In this document: positions 10,463 to 18,759 of the stretch, piece by piece
Position numbering within the stretch: position 1 is the first letter of the stretch
Layout of the letters: each line of letters opens with the position of its first letter
Assembly: GCF_003002915.1 (NCBI RefSeq)
Contig: NZ_PVTG01000003.1
Location: 124,001 to 188,000 of the forward strand
Source of the DNA: Geodermatophilus tzadiensis
GTDB taxonomy: Bacteria; Actinomycetota; Actinomycetes; Mycobacteriales; Geodermatophilaceae
Reading direction: 5' to 3'
DNA: 64,000 nt
Position numbers and translations under genes: made by a program
The notes under the pieces: generated by a model
Told to the model about the DNA's origin: nothing
The model's input: only the letters and a program-made list of their open reading frames with translations
Database searches by the model: none

Positions 10463-12772
10463 TTGCCCGCCGCCCGTCCCCCCGTCCCCGAGCGGGGGCT
10501 GCTCGCCCCGCTCCTCGCACTGGCCCTGCTGGCCGGACTGGCGGCGTGGAGCGTGCTGGCGCTGCAGCCGCCGTCCCCGGCGCCGGCCGACGCACCGGCG
10601 CCGTCGTTCAGCGCGGCGCGGGCGTTCGAGCACGTCGAGCGGTTCGCCGCGGAGACGCACGTGGCGGGCAGCGACGCGCACCAGCGGGTGGTCGACGGGC
10701 TGGTCTCCACGCTCACCGGGCTGGGCCTGGACACCCGCGTGCAGAACGCCGTCGGCACCTGGCAGTCCGGGCCGGGCGCGGCCGAGATGGCACGGGTGCG
10801 CAACGTCGTCGCCGTCCTGCCGGGCACCGAGCCCACCGGGCGGCTGTTCCTGGTGGCGCACACCGACTCCGTCGAGACCGGCCCGGGCGCCAGTGACGAC
10901 ACCGCCGGCGTGGCCGCGCTCCTGGAGACGGTGCGGGCGCTGGGGGAGGGCGAGCCGCTGCGCAACGACGTCGTCGTGGTGCTCACCGACGCGGAGGAGG
11001 CCTGCCTCTGCGGCGCGGAGGCGTTCGCCGCCAGCCACCCGCTGGCCCCGCAGGGCGGCGTCGTGCTCAACCTGGAGGCGCGCGGCACCACCGGCCCGCC
11101 GATCACGTTCGAGACGTCGCAGGGCAACGCGGGCCTGGCCGCCCGGTACGCCGCCGCGGCGCCGCACCCGGTGGCCAGCAGCTTCGCCGTCGAGGTGTAC
11201 CGGACGCTGCCCAACGACACCGACTTCAGCGTGCTGCTGGCGCGGGGCTTCACCGGCCTCAACACCGCCTTCATCGACGGCAACGCGGCGTACCACACGC
11301 CGCAGGACACCCCGTCCCGGCTGGACCGGGGCACCCTGCAGGCGCTCGGCGACAACACCCTGGCGCTGACCCGGGAGCTCGGCGACGCCGACCTGACCGA
11401 CCTCGCCCGGCCCGGCGACGGCGACGCCACCTACTTCCCGCTGCTGTCGGGGCTGGCCCGCTACCCCGGGTGGCTGGTGTGGCCGCTGGCCGGGGCGGCG
11501 GTGCTCGGGGTGGTCGCGCTGGCCGTCGTCGACCGGCGCCGGGGGTCGCCGCTGCCGCGGACGCTGCTGGGCGCGGCCGCCGCCGTCGTGCCGCTGGTGC
11601 TCGCGCCGCTCGGTGTGGTCGGGCTGTGGCGGCTGCTGGTGCTGGTGCGGCCGGGGTACGCGTCCATGATCGACCCGTGGCGGCCGGGGTGGTTCCGGCT
11701 GGCGGCGGTCGCCGTCGTCCTGCTCGTGGTGCTCGCCTGGTACGCGCTGCTGCGGCGACGGCTCGGTGCCCCGGCGCTGCGGACCGGCGCGCTGGCGCTG
11801 CTCGCCGTCCTCGCCGCCGTGCTCGCCGCCATGGCGCCCGGCGGCTCGTACCTGGCGGCGCTGCCCGCGCTGGCCGGGGTGCTCGCCGGGCTGCTGCCGG
11901 GGTCGTCGCGGCCGCTGCGGCTGGCGGGCGGGGTGGTCGCCGGGACGGTCGCCGTCGTGGTGCTGGCGCCGACCGTGGCGCTGTTCTTCCCGGCCCTGGG
12001 GCTGGCGGGCGGGGCGGCGCCGGCGGCGGTGACGACGCTGCTGGTGCTCGCGCTGCTGCCGGTGGTCGAGGAGCTGTTCCCGGCCGGTCCCGGGCGGCTG
12101 CGCGCGCTGGCGGTGCCGGGTGTGGCCGCGGTGCTGGTGGTCGCGCTGACCGTGGTGGGGATCGCCGTCGACCGGTTCGACCAGCAGCACCCGGTGCCCA
12201 GCCAGCTGGTCTACGCGCTGGAGGCCGACACCGGCGAGGCGTGGTGGGCCAGCACCGAGGCGCAGCCGGGGGAGTACACCGCGCGCTACGTCGGCACGCC
12301 GCGGACGCTGCCGCACGACTACCCCTACCTCGCCGGCCGCGCGGTCGCGGTCGGGCAGGCGGAACCGGCCGGCCTGCCGCCGTCGACGGTCCAGGTGCTC
12401 GAGGACCGGGTCGCGGACGGCCGGCGCACGGTGACCGTGCGGGTGCGGCCGCAGCGCGACGTCCGGCTGGTGGTGCTCGACCTGCGGACCGACGGCGGGC
12501 GGGTGGTCGGCGCGCGCGCCGAGGCCCGGGACGTCCCGGACGACGCGCTCGGCGAGGACCGCCTGTGGCTGACCTTCCACGCGCCGCCGGCCGCGGGCGT
12601 CGAGGCGACCGTCACCGTGGACGGCGACGGGCCGCTGACGCTGCGGGCGGTCGACGGCAGCGACGGGCTGTCCGGGCTGCCGGGCTTCGAGCCGCGGCCG
12701 CCCGGCGTCGACGCGGCGGGCACGCACAGCTCCGACCTCGTGGTCGTGGGGGCGACGACGGAGCTCGGCTGA
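10463..12772 (+). CDS. M28-family zinc aminopeptidase with multi-pass membrane domain
   Basis: A 769-residue protein. An N-terminal membrane anchor (about 10-30) precedes an M28 peptidase domain (50-310) with the di-zinc ligands in order: VAHTDS (about H133), GASDDTAG (Asp), DAEEACLCG (catalytic Glu plus ligand Glu), NLEARG (acidic) and AYHTPQDT (His). Roughly eight membrane helices follow (330-570), then a soluble C-terminal domain (580-769). This is the ER-aminopeptidase-like (Fxna-type) architecture seen in actinobacteria; substrates are unknown. The start is TTG with GAGGAGG (10451-10457) 5 nt upstream. TAGGGT at 10425-10430 is a plausible -10, giving a leader of about 25 nt. Confidence 0.88.
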   Translation: MPAARPPVPERGLLAPLLALALLAGLAAWSVLALQPPSPAPADAPAPSFSAARAFEHVERFAAETHVAGSDAHQRVVDGLVSTLTGLGLDTRVQNAVGTWQSGPGAAEMARVRNVVAVLPGTEPTGRLFLVAHTDSVETGPGASDDTAGVAALLETVRALGEGEPLRNDVVVVLTDAEEACLCGAEAFAASHPLAPQGGVVLNLEARGTTGPPITFETSQGNAGLAARYAAAAPHPVASSFAVEVYRTLPNDTDFSVLLARGFTGLNTAFIDGNAAYHTPQDTPSRLDRGTLQALGDNTLALTRELGDADLTDLARPGDGDATYFPLLSGLARYPGWLVWPLAGAAVLGVVALAVVDRRRGSPLPRTLLGAAAAVVPLVLAPLGVVGLWRLLVLVRPGYASMIDPWRPGWFRLAAVAVVLLVVLAWYALLRRRLGAPALRTGALALLAVLAAVLAAMAPGGSYLAALPALAGVLAGLLPGSSRPLRLAGGVVAGTVAVVVLAPTVALFFPALGLAGGAAPAAVTTLLVLALLPVVEELFPAGPGRLRALAVPGVAAVLVVALTVVGIAVDRFDQQHPVPSQLVYALEADTGEAWWASTEAQPGEYTARYVGTPRTLPHDYPYLAGRAVAVGQAEPAGLPPSTVQVLEDRVADGRRTVTVRVRPQRDVRLVVLDLRTDGGRVVGARAEARDVPDDALGEDRLWLTFHAPPAAGVEATVTVDGDGPLTLRAVDGSDGLSGLPGFEPRPPGVDAAGTHSSDLVVVGATTELG

Positions 12773-13116
12773 CTGGGGCCCGTCCGGCGCACGGTGTGCG
12801 TGGTGGGTGCTGCCGGTCCTCGAGCGCCCACGGGGAAGACGTTGCCTCGGTCGAGTGCCGGCTGTACTGACCGGGGAGGTCGGTCAGGCGGACCGGTGCG
12901 GTGGTCGTCGTGGCGATGCTGTCGCTGGTGCCCGGCGCTCGACGCGACGAGGATCCCTCGGCGGCCTCTGACGTCTCCGGGGCCGTCTGCGGTCGAGCAG
13001 CGGGTCCAGGCGGCGGCGCCGGGTCCGGGGACGCGCGGCCCTTGACGCGTCGACCTGGACTCCACACGATGCAGCACGACCTTCGCCGGGAGGTTCCAGC
13101 CTGGAGAGGCTCCACC
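12773..13116. other. 344-bp gene-free region with a hairpin and a possible promoter
   Basis: No convincing gene was found. It contains the perfect inverted repeat CTGACCG-7 nt-CGGTCAG (12867-12887), a possible termination site for the M28 gene. Nearer the VOC gene there is TTGACG (13042-13047), 17 nt before the poor -10 candidate CACGAT. The frame upstream of the VOC start is open but lacks homology. Confidence 0.5.
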
Positions 13117-13506
13117 ATGTCGTTCCCCCGCATCGCCCACGTCGCCCTCACGGTCGCCGATCTCGAGCGGAGCGTGCCCTGGTATCGGCGGCTGTTCGGC
13201 GCCGAGCCGGTCCTGGACGAGGACACCGGTCCGTTCCGGCACGTCGTGTGGTCGCTGGGCGACACGCTGGTCGGTCTGCACCAGTTCCCGGACGGCCTCG
13301 ACGACGTGCCGTTCGACGAGCGTCGACCGGGCCTCGACCACCTCTCCTTCGCATGCGCCGACCAGGGCGAGCTGGCGCAGTGGGCCGCCCGGCTCGACGA
13401 GCTCGGGATCCGGCACGGCGGGATCGAGGAGGCCGGCTACGGCTTCGGCCTCTCGTTCCGGGACCCGGACGGCCTTCCGCTCGAGTTCTTCGCTCCGCCC
13501 GCGTAG
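13117..13506 (+). CDS. VOC-superfamily (glyoxalase/dioxygenase-fold) protein
   Basis: A 129-residue single-module VOC protein built from two beta-alpha-beta-beta-beta units. Metal-ligand positions can be recognised: His in RIAHVALTV, His in GLDHLSFAC and Glu in LPLEFFAPP. DLERSVPWYRRLFG is the typical first helix, and FGLSFRDPDG precedes the final strand. Substrate is not predictable; relatives include glyoxalase I and resistance proteins. ATG 13117 is chosen because GGAGAGG (13103-13109) lies 7 nt upstream and homology starts there. Confidence 0.85.
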   Translation: MSFPRIAHVALTVADLERSVPWYRRLFGAEPVLDEDTGPFRHVVWSLGDTLVGLHQFPDGLDDVPFDERRPGLDHLSFACADQGELAQWAARLDELGIRHGGIEEAGYGFGLSFRDPDGLPLEFFAPPA

Positions 13507-13545
13507 GTCAGTCCTGTGGAGGATCCGCGGGCCCGGTGACGCCGG

Positions 13546-13572
13546 TGTCCCGGAGCGGCCCACCATGGGACA
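13546..13572 (+). repeat. 27-nt hairpin repeat, copy 1 of 3
   Basis: Arms TGTCCC (13546-13551) and GGGACA (13567-13572) enclose a 15-nt loop containing GAGCGGCCCACCAT. The same element recurs at 17411 and 17758 in the same orientation. Copy 2 has TGTCTC/GAGACA arms, so pairing is preserved by compensating changes. Confidence 0.8.
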
Positions 13573-13715
13573 GCCGCCGCGGCGGGCGCCGGGGCGGCGC
13601 TGTCAGGAGCGGCCGCGGTTCGGGTCGAGGGGTTCGGATTGGTTCCCGGCGTGCTGCTGTGGCGGTCCGACTCCGCCCTCGGGTGGCACAGGTGCGCGGT
13701 TCCGGGCGGTGGGGC

Positions 13716-14363
13716 TCACAACGGGACGAGCCCGGACTCGTACGCGGCGATCACCGCCTGTGTGCGGTCCCTGGCGCCGAGTTTGCGGAGCAGGCTGCTG
13801 ACGTGGGTCTTGACGGTCTGCACACCCAGGAACAGCTCGTTGGCGATCTCGCCGTTGGACAACCCGCCAGCCACCAGTCGCAGGATCTCCCGTTCCCGCG
13901 GGGTCAGGTCGACGACCGCGGTGCCGGCACGGGCCCGAGGAGTCGCGTGTCGGGCGGCCAGGGACCTGATGGCTGCCGGGAACAGCAGGCTCTCGCCTCG
14001 GGCGACGACGCGCACGGCGTCGACGATCTCCGTGGGCCGGGCGCGCTTGGGCAGGAAACCGTCCGCGCCGGCATGCAGCGCGGCGTAGACGTTCTCGTCA
14101 TCGGCGAAGGTCGTCAACACCAGGATGCGCGGCGGCGCGTCCAGTCGGCGGCGCAGGTCACGGGTGGCCTGGATGCCGTCGACCAGCGGCATCCGGATGT
14201 CGAGGACGACGACGTCGGGCCGCAGCAAGGCGACCAGGGGGACCACGACAGCCCCGTCGGCCCCCTCGCCGACGACCTCCAGGTCGTCCTGCGCGTCGAG
14301 GATGGCCCGCAGTCCGCCGCGCACCAGCTCCTCGTCGTCGACGAGCAGCACCCGGGTGTTCAT
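13716..14363 (-). CDS. NarL/LuxR-family response regulator
   Basis: A 215-residue cytoplasmic transcription regulator. The receiver domain (1-120) has the acidic pair DDEE, phosphoacceptor D55 in VVVLDIRMP, the switch Thr in LVLTTF and Lys in FLPKRARP. The C-terminal LuxR-type helix-turn-helix starts at LTPREREILRLVAGGLSNGEIA and includes TVKTHVSSLLRKLG. ATG 14363 overlaps the kinase stop as ATGA, so the two genes are co-translated. The likely target is the divergent ABC exporter operon (inference from context). Confidence 0.93.
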   Translation of the reverse strand: MNTRVLLVDDEELVRGGLRAILDAQDDLEVVGEGADGAVVVPLVALLRPDVVVLDIRMPLVDGIQATRDLRRRLDAPPRILVLTTFADDENVYAALHAGADGFLPKRARPTEIVDAVRVVARGESLLFPAAIRSLAARHATPRARAGTAVVDLTPREREILRLVAGGLSNGEIANELFLGVQTVKTHVSSLLRKLGARDRTQAVIAAYESGLVPL

Positions 14364-15532
14364 GTCACACCGGCCAGCGGGAGCCGGACGGCCACCCGCC
14401 ACTCGCCGGCCACCGGCCCGGCCTCGGCCGAGCCACCGAGGACTGCGGCGCGCTCGTGCAGTCCACGCACGCCGCTGCCCCTGCGGCCGCCGGCTGGGGC
14501 CGGCACGGGCAGTGGGTTGACCACCTCCAGCCGCACCGCGTCGCGGGCGACGGCGATCCGTAGCCGGACGGGCACCGGGCCGGCGTGCCGCAGCGCGTTG
14601 GTCAGCGCCTCCTGCGCGATCCGGTAGGCCTCCCGGGACAGCGCCGGAGGCAGTTCGGCCACCGGCCCGGTGAACTCGGCGTCCACGACGGCACCGGCGG
14701 CCTCCGCGGCACGCACCAACCCGCCGGCATCGGCCAGGGTCGGCGCGTGCAGCGCCGGTGAGCCCTCCCGGCGCAGCAAGGCGAGCACCCGGTCCAGATC
14801 GGCGGCCGCGTGCCGGGCGCTGTCCTCGATCGCGGCGAGGGCCCGGTCGACGAACACCGGGTCGCGGTCGGCGACCTCCCGTGCCGCGCCGGCCTGCAGC
14901 AGGGTGACCGTCAGGGCGTGGCCGATCGAGTCGTGCAGCTCGGCCGCCAACCGGGCGCGCTCGAGCAGCCGCTCCGAGCGGGCCTCGGCCGCGGCCAGCC
15001 GCTCGGCCGGCGACGGGTGCAGCAGGTGCCGGGCGACCGCGGCAGCGACCCCGCCCAGGCCGGCGAGCGCGTAGCCCAGCGCGAGCACCACGACGGCCGC
15101 CAACAGCATCCCGGCCCAGCCGGGCAGGTCAGGGGCTGCCGGCGAGGACCGCAGCAGTGACCAGGCGACCGCGATGGCGAGAGCGGTCAGCTGGCCGGCG
15201 AGCACGCCGAGCCCCACCCGGGCGAACAGCCAGCCCAGCAGCCGGCCGCGGTCGGACCAGGTCCGAGAGGGCTCCACGGTGATCTGGTCGTCGCCGGGCA
15301 ACAGCAGCGCCCGGGCCTGCACGCCCTCGCTCCGGCGGACCAGCGGCACGCAGGCCAGCACGGCCAGCACCGGCAGCGGCGCCAGGTACAGCCCGGCGAG
15401 GCTGTGCACCGACGCGTCCGGCAGCCCGGGCCACACGAACGCGCAGACGACGGCGAACCACAACCCGATCGCCAGGTGCAGCACCCGCGCCCAGGTCGAC
15501 CTGCTGGTCAGCGGCCGGAGCAGCGTGCGCAC
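14360..15532 (-). CDS. NarL-family sensor histidine kinase
   Basis: A 390-residue kinase. Four predicted membrane helices (about 18-36, 47-64, 98-126, 139-167) have very short external loops, suggesting it senses within or at the membrane. The HisKA_3 helix ERARLAAELHDSIGHALT carries the phosphoacceptor H200. The ATPase domain has the N-box EALTNALRHAG and G-box GSGVRGLHERA. GTG 15532 is chosen because GGGGGAGG lies 8 nt upstream. It is paired with the overlapping response regulator and divergent from an ABC transporter. This arrangement is typical of systems that control export of membrane-active compounds, although the signal is unknown. Confidence 0.93.
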   Translation of the reverse strand: MRTLLRPLTSRSTWARVLHLAIGLWFAVVCAFVWPGLPDASVHSLAGLYLAPLPVLAVLACVPLVRRSEGVQARALLLPGDDQITVEPSRTWSDRGRLLGWLFARVGLGVLAGQLTALAIAVAWSLLRSSPAAPDLPGWAGMLLAAVVVLALGYALAGLGGVAAAVARHLLHPSPAERLAAAEARSERLLERARLAAELHDSIGHALTVTLLQAGAAREVADRDPVFVDRALAAIEDSARHAAADLDRVLALLRREGSPALHAPTLADAGGLVRAAEAAGAVVDAEFTGPVAELPPALSREAYRIAQEALTNALRHAGPVPVRLRIAVARDAVRLEVVNPLPVPAPAGGRRGSGVRGLHERAAVLGGSAEAGPVAGEWRVAVRLPLAGVT

Positions 15533-15563
15533 CGGCCGATCCTCCCCCAGCCGACCGGTGGCG

Positions 15564-15590
15564 GACCTCCCGCTGGAGAGGGAGGAGGTC
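15564..15590. promoter_or_regulatory. Inverted repeat in the divergent kinase/ABC promoter region
   Basis: GACCTCC (15564-15570) and GGAGGTC (15584-15590) form a 7-bp inverted repeat, 13 nt apart, in the 108-bp space between the divergent operons. This is a plausible site for the NarL-type regulator; no experiment supports it. Confidence 0.4.
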
Positions 15591-15640
15591 GGACCGCGAG
15601 AGGGATCCGCGGGGACGTCACCGGCGGCCACCGTGACGGC

Positions 15641-16561
15641 ATGATCGAAGTGCGCAGCTTGACCAGGCGGTACGGCTCGGTGGTGGCGGTCGATGAGCTG
15701 ACCTTCGACGTCGCCCCCGGCGTCGTCACCGCCTTCCTCGGCCGCAACGGGGCCGGCAAGTCCACCACGCTGCGGATGCTGCTGGGCCTGGACCGGCCGA
15801 CCGGGGGCACCGCTCGTGTCGACGGCCGCGCCTACGCCGACCTGCCCGCGCCGCTGCACGCGGTCGGAGCGCTGCTGGACAGCAGCGCTCCGCACCCCGG
15901 CCGCACCGGCCGGGACCACCTGCGCTGGCTGGCCGCCAGCAACCGCATCCCGTCCCGCCGGGTCGCCGACGTCCTGCGGCTGGTCGACCTGTCCGCCGAC
16001 GCCGGCCGCCGCGTCCGCGGCTACTCGCTGGGCATGCGCCAGCGCCTCGGGATCGCCGCCGCGCTGCTCGGCGACCCGCCGGTGCTGCTGCTCGACGAGC
16101 CGACCAACGGGCTGGACCCCGAGGGCATCCGCTGGCTGCGCGGCTTCCTGCGCGACCTGGCCGCCGAGGGACGCACCGTGGTCGTCTCCAGCCACCTGAT
16201 GGGGGAGGTGGGGTTGACCGCCGATCACCTGCTGGTCGTCGGCCGCGGTCGACTGCTGGCCGACATGCCGTTGGCGGAGTTCGTGGCCGGACAGGGCGGG
16301 CCCCGGCTGCGGGTCCGCACGCCGGAGCCGGAGCGGCTGGCCGGAGTGCTCAGGGCCACCGGTGCCGAGGTCGACCTCGCCGGCGGGGCGCTGGCGGTGG
16401 GCGGGATCGCTGAGCGCCGGCTCGGTGAGGTCGCCGCCCGCCACGGCATCCCGCTGCTGGAGCTGCGCCGCGACGGCGCCCGCTCCCTGGAGGACGCGTT
16501 CCTCGCCCTCACCGCCCCCGTCCCGACCGCTGCTCCCCGCGAGGAGGTCGCCCGACCATGA
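15641..16561 (+). CDS. ABC transporter ATP-binding protein
   Basis: A 306-residue cytoplasmic ATPase of the exporter type that pairs with a separate permease. Walker A GRNGAGKST (about 36-44), signature YSLGMRQRLG, Walker B LLLDEPTNGLD and switch His in VVSSHL are all intact. The long C-terminal extension (about 215-306) is typical of DrrA/NatA-like ATPases. The ATG start at 15641 has no strong Shine-Dalgarno, and its stop overlaps the permease ATG (ATGA). The divergent two-component genes suggest inducible export of a drug, peptide or lipid-like compound (inference). Confidence 0.92.
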   Translation: MIEVRSLTRRYGSVVAVDELTFDVAPGVVTAFLGRNGAGKSTTLRMLLGLDRPTGGTARVDGRAYADLPAPLHAVGALLDSSAPHPGRTGRDHLRWLAASNRIPSRRVADVLRLVDLSADAGRRVRGYSLGMRQRLGIAAALLGDPPVLLLDEPTNGLDPEGIRWLRGFLRDLAAEGRTVVVSSHLMGEVGLTADHLLVVGRGRLLADMPLAEFVAGQGGPRLRVRTPEPERLAGVLRATGAEVDLAGGALAVGGIAERRLGEVAARHGIPLLELRRDGARSLEDAFLALTAPVPTAAPREEVARP

Positions 16562-17313
16562 CCCTCACCGCCGCCCTCCGCGCCGAGTGGATCAAGGCCA
16601 CCAGCCTGTGGTCGACCCGCGTGGCGCTCGCCGGTTACGTCCTCGTCGTGGTCGCCGTCAGCACCGGCGTCGCGGCCGCGATCGGCGTCGAGCAGGCCCG
16701 GCTGGACGGAGCCGAGTACGACCCCGGCGTCCTGGCCTTCTACGGGCTCAACTTCGGTCACGTCGCCGTCATCGCCTTCGCTGTGCTGCTCACCGCGAGC
16801 GAGTACACGCACCGCACCGTCCACGCCTCGCTGACCGCCGTACCCCGCCGTGGGGTGTTCCTCGCGGCGAAGGTCGCCGTCGGCGCTGGCCTGGTGCTGG
16901 CCACCGCCGCGGTCACCGCGGTCGTCACGCTGCTGGCCACCCAGGCGTTCATGGGCGAGTACGCAGTCGGCCTGGCCACTCCTGGCATGCTGCGCGCCAC
17001 CGCCGCCGCCGCGCTCTACCCGACGCTGCTCGCCGTCGTCTGCATGGGCGTGGGCCTGGTGCTGCGCGACCAGACCGCGGCGCTGAGCCTGCTCGTGCCG
17101 CTGTTCTTCCTCGTCTCCCCGGTCCTCGAGCTCGTCCCCGGCCTGCAGCGGGCCGCGGTCTTCCTCCCCGACCGCGCCGGCCAGGTCGCCCTCCGGCTGC
17201 ACGACCGGCCCATCGACGTCTTCGGCCCAGCCGTGGGGCTGGTGGTCCTGGCCGGCTGGGGGGCGGCGGCGCTGCTCGGCGCCTGGCTACTCCTGCGCCG
17301 CCGCGACGCCTGA
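16558..17313 (+). CDS. ABC-2-type transporter permease
   Basis: A 251-residue integral membrane protein with six predicted helices, forming the channel for the preceding ATPase. The N-terminus LRAEWIKATSLWSTRVAL is the usual amphipathic start of ABC-2 permeases. ASEYTHRTVHASLTAVPRRGVFLAAK is the characteristic cytoplasmic motif of the family (xEYrxgTixxxLxxxPrR). The start overlaps the ATPase stop by 4 bp. A 27-nt hairpin repeat lies about 100 nt downstream. Confidence 0.88.
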   Translation: MTLTAALRAEWIKATSLWSTRVALAGYVLVVVAVSTGVAAAIGVEQARLDGAEYDPGVLAFYGLNFGHVAVIAFAVLLTASEYTHRTVHASLTAVPRRGVFLAAKVAVGAGLVLATAAVTAVVTLLATQAFMGEYAVGLATPGMLRATAAAALYPTLLAVVCMGVGLVLRDQTAALSLLVPLFFLVSPVLELVPGLQRAAVFLPDRAGQVALRLHDRPIDVFGPAVGLVVLAGWGAAALLGAWLLLRRRDA

Positions 17314-17410
17314 CGATCACGAGTGTCGTCGAGCGCCCGGCTGCCGGCCTATCAACCGGTGGTCGGGAAGCCGCGTGTCCCGTAGGCCGCCCGCTGAGCC
17401 AGCACGCCCG

Positions 17411-17437
17411 TGTCTCTGAGCGGCCCACGATGAGACA
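17411..17437 (+). repeat. 27-nt hairpin repeat, copy 2 of 3
   Basis: Perfect arms TGTCTC and GAGACA flank the loop TGAGCGGCCCACGAT. It lies 41 nt upstream of the orphan 84-residue gene and in the same orientation as the other two copies. Confidence 0.85.
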
Positions 17438-17477
17438 GGGCTCGGCCCATGGACGACAGTCGCCATAGCCTCTGGAG

Positions 17478-17732
17478 GTGGGCACTCAGGGCGACCTCGA
17501 CCCTGCTGAGCAGCAGCGGCTGGTGCGCCTCGCCCTGTCCGAGTGGTCGTCAGCAGCCGACGCCCGGGTCGACTCGGTGATCGTCTCGACCAAGAGGGTC
17601 GCAGTGAACCTCTTCGTCAACGGCGACTACGAGTACGTCGTCTTCTTCCAGGAGGACGAGAACGGGCGGTGGGAAGAGGCCGGGTCCTCGAGTGGCCACG
17701 CTGATCAGGCCCACATGGACGCTCAGGCTTGA
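17478..17732 (+). CDS. Orphan 84-residue acidic protein, unknown function
   Basis: I do not recognise this protein. It is small, acidic and soluble, with an N-terminal helix (EQQRLVRLALSEWSSAAD), a beta-rich centre (VDSVIVSTKRVAVNLFV, YEYVVFFQEDENGRW) and a polar tail rich in Gly, Ser and His. GTG 17478 directly overlaps a GGAGG; an in-frame stop lies at 17466, so the only alternative upstream is CTG 17472. The gene lies between two direct copies of the 27-nt hairpin repeat (347 bp apart), and its wording looks less GC-biased than its neighbours. Both features are compatible with acquisition. Confidence 0.6.
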   Translation: MGTQGDLDPAEQQRLVRLALSEWSSAADARVDSVIVSTKRVAVNLFVNGDYEYVVFFQEDENGRWEEAGSSSGHADQAHMDAQA

Positions 17733-17757
17733 GTCACCTGTCTCGCGACTTGGCCGG

Positions 17758-17784
17758 TGTCCCTGAGCGGCCCACCATGAGACA
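17758..17784 (+). repeat. 27-nt hairpin repeat, copy 3 of 3
   Basis: Arms TGTCCC and GAGACA flank TGAGCGGCCCACCAT. Read as RNA from the minus strand, the one imperfect pair becomes a G-U wobble, so the hairpin is retained. Confidence 0.82.
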
Positions 17785-17834
17785 GGCTCCGCCCCGGCGC
17801 GGTCCCTGGAGCGCATCGCGATCCCACGCCACGC

Positions 17835-18116
17835 CTAGGCCTGCTCGGCGCCCCAGCGTGCGAGCGCGACGATCGCCTCGCGCAAGGCAAGCCCGCGATC
17901 GGTCAGCGCGTAGGCCCGGGTGTTGTGCCGGAGCGGCAGACGGGTCAGCACGCCGGCCGCTTCGAGCTCGCGCAGGCGGGTCGCGAGCATGTTCGTCGGC
18001 ACTCCGAGGTCGCGCTGCAGATCGCCGTAGCGCTGCGGCCCGTCGAGCAGTCTCTCCACGACCAGGAGAGCCCACCGGGCTCCGACGACGTCGAGGGCCG
18101 CGGCGAGGTCGCTCAC
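17835..18116 (-). CDS. HxlR-type winged-helix repressor
   Basis: A 93-residue DNA-binding protein, short but complete for the HxlR (DUF24) fold. The helix-turn-helix spans LLDGPQRYGDLQRDLGVPTNMLATRLRELEAAGVL, and the wing carries LRHNTRAYALTDRG. The GTG start overlaps the stop of the upstream VOC gene (GTGA), so the two are co-translated. A perfect 8-bp-arm palindrome sits just before the operon (18526-18544), implying autoregulation. Effector unknown. Confidence 0.88.
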   Translation of the reverse strand: MSDLAAALDVVGARWALLVVERLLDGPQRYGDLQRDLGVPTNMLATRLRELEAAGVLTRLPLRHNTRAYALTDRGLALREAIVALARWGAEQA

Positions 18117-18517
18117 GCGGTCGGATCGGCGTCCGGCTTCATCCAGAACGGCGAGTAGTGGTAGCCGTCGAGGTCGTCGAACTGGCGCTGGTACATGAAG
18201 GGGTAGTCGTCGGTGTCACCGATCCGCCCGCCTGCGGCGCCGGCGCGCTCGGTGAGCTCGTCGACCGCCTCGCGGCTGCCCAGGTCGAACGAGACGGTGA
18301 CCTTCGAGGGCGTGCGTGGTCCGCCGACCAGCTCCTCGACCCCGCCGACGCTCGCGTACATCTCGCGGCTGCCGAGCATGACGTACTGCTCGGGCGCGAT
18401 CGCGAAGCAGGACACGTTGTGATCGGACATCTCGGCGTTGAGGGTCCAGCCGAGGGCGGTGTAGAAGGCGGTCGCGCGCTCGACGCTCTCGACCGGGCAG
18501 GTGATGAAGAGGCTCAT
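18113..18517 (-). CDS. VOC-superfamily protein, extradiol dioxygenase-like
   Basis: A 134-residue VOC protein of the group with SLFITCPVESVERATAFYTALGW at the start and QFDDLDGYHYSPFWM at the end, which resembles lactoylglutathione-lyase-like proteins of unknown substrate. The usual first metal ligand is replaced by non-ligating residues in FITCPV, so metal catalysis is doubtful. ATG 18517 is chosen over the upstream in-frame TTG 18553 because the latter coincides with a -35-like TTGACG and the operator lies between. Transcribed with the HxlR regulator, probably as a substrate-inducible pair (inference). Confidence 0.82.
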   Translation of the reverse strand: MSLFITCPVESVERATAFYTALGWTLNAEMSDHNVSCFAIAPEQYVMLGSREMYASVGGVEELVGGPRTPSKVTVSFDLGSREAVDELTERAGAAGGRIGDTDDYPFMYQRQFDDLDGYHYSPFWMKPDADPTA

Positions 18518-18525
18518 GCGGGCGA

Positions 18526-18544
18526 CACTTGCAAAATGCAAGTG
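18526..18544. promoter_or_regulatory. Perfect palindrome, probable HxlR operator
   Basis: CACTTGCA-AAA-TGCAAGTG has 8-bp arms. It lies 8 nt upstream of the VOC ATG and next to a minus-strand TTGACG (18553-18548). The position, symmetry and AT-rich centre fit an operator for the HxlR protein encoded by the same operon. Confidence 0.65.
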
Positions 18545-18759
18545 CAACGTCAAGTCCCGGCCGCGTGCTCGAGTCGGGTCGTGTACAGGTCGTGACGATG
18601 TGGTCCCTGATGGAACCGCCGATGCCGACGGTGGCTCGTCTCCGACCCGGGATGGCCGCGACGGTTCAGTGCACGTGTGGGGCGCGCAAGGCGCACGTCA
18701 GATCTGTGGACGGCGGCTTGACCTGCGGATTCACTCGGTGCACAGGAGGTTCCCCCCGA

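Noticed and set aside
12901..13116. Upstream extension of the VOC gene to the GTG at 12901
   Set aside because: The added 72 residues show no VOC homology; a good ribosome-binding site and the domain start both point to ATG 13117.
13546..17784. The 27-nt repeats as terminal inverted repeats of an insertion sequence
   Set aside because: All three copies have the same orientation, no transposase lies between them, and no target duplications were recognised.
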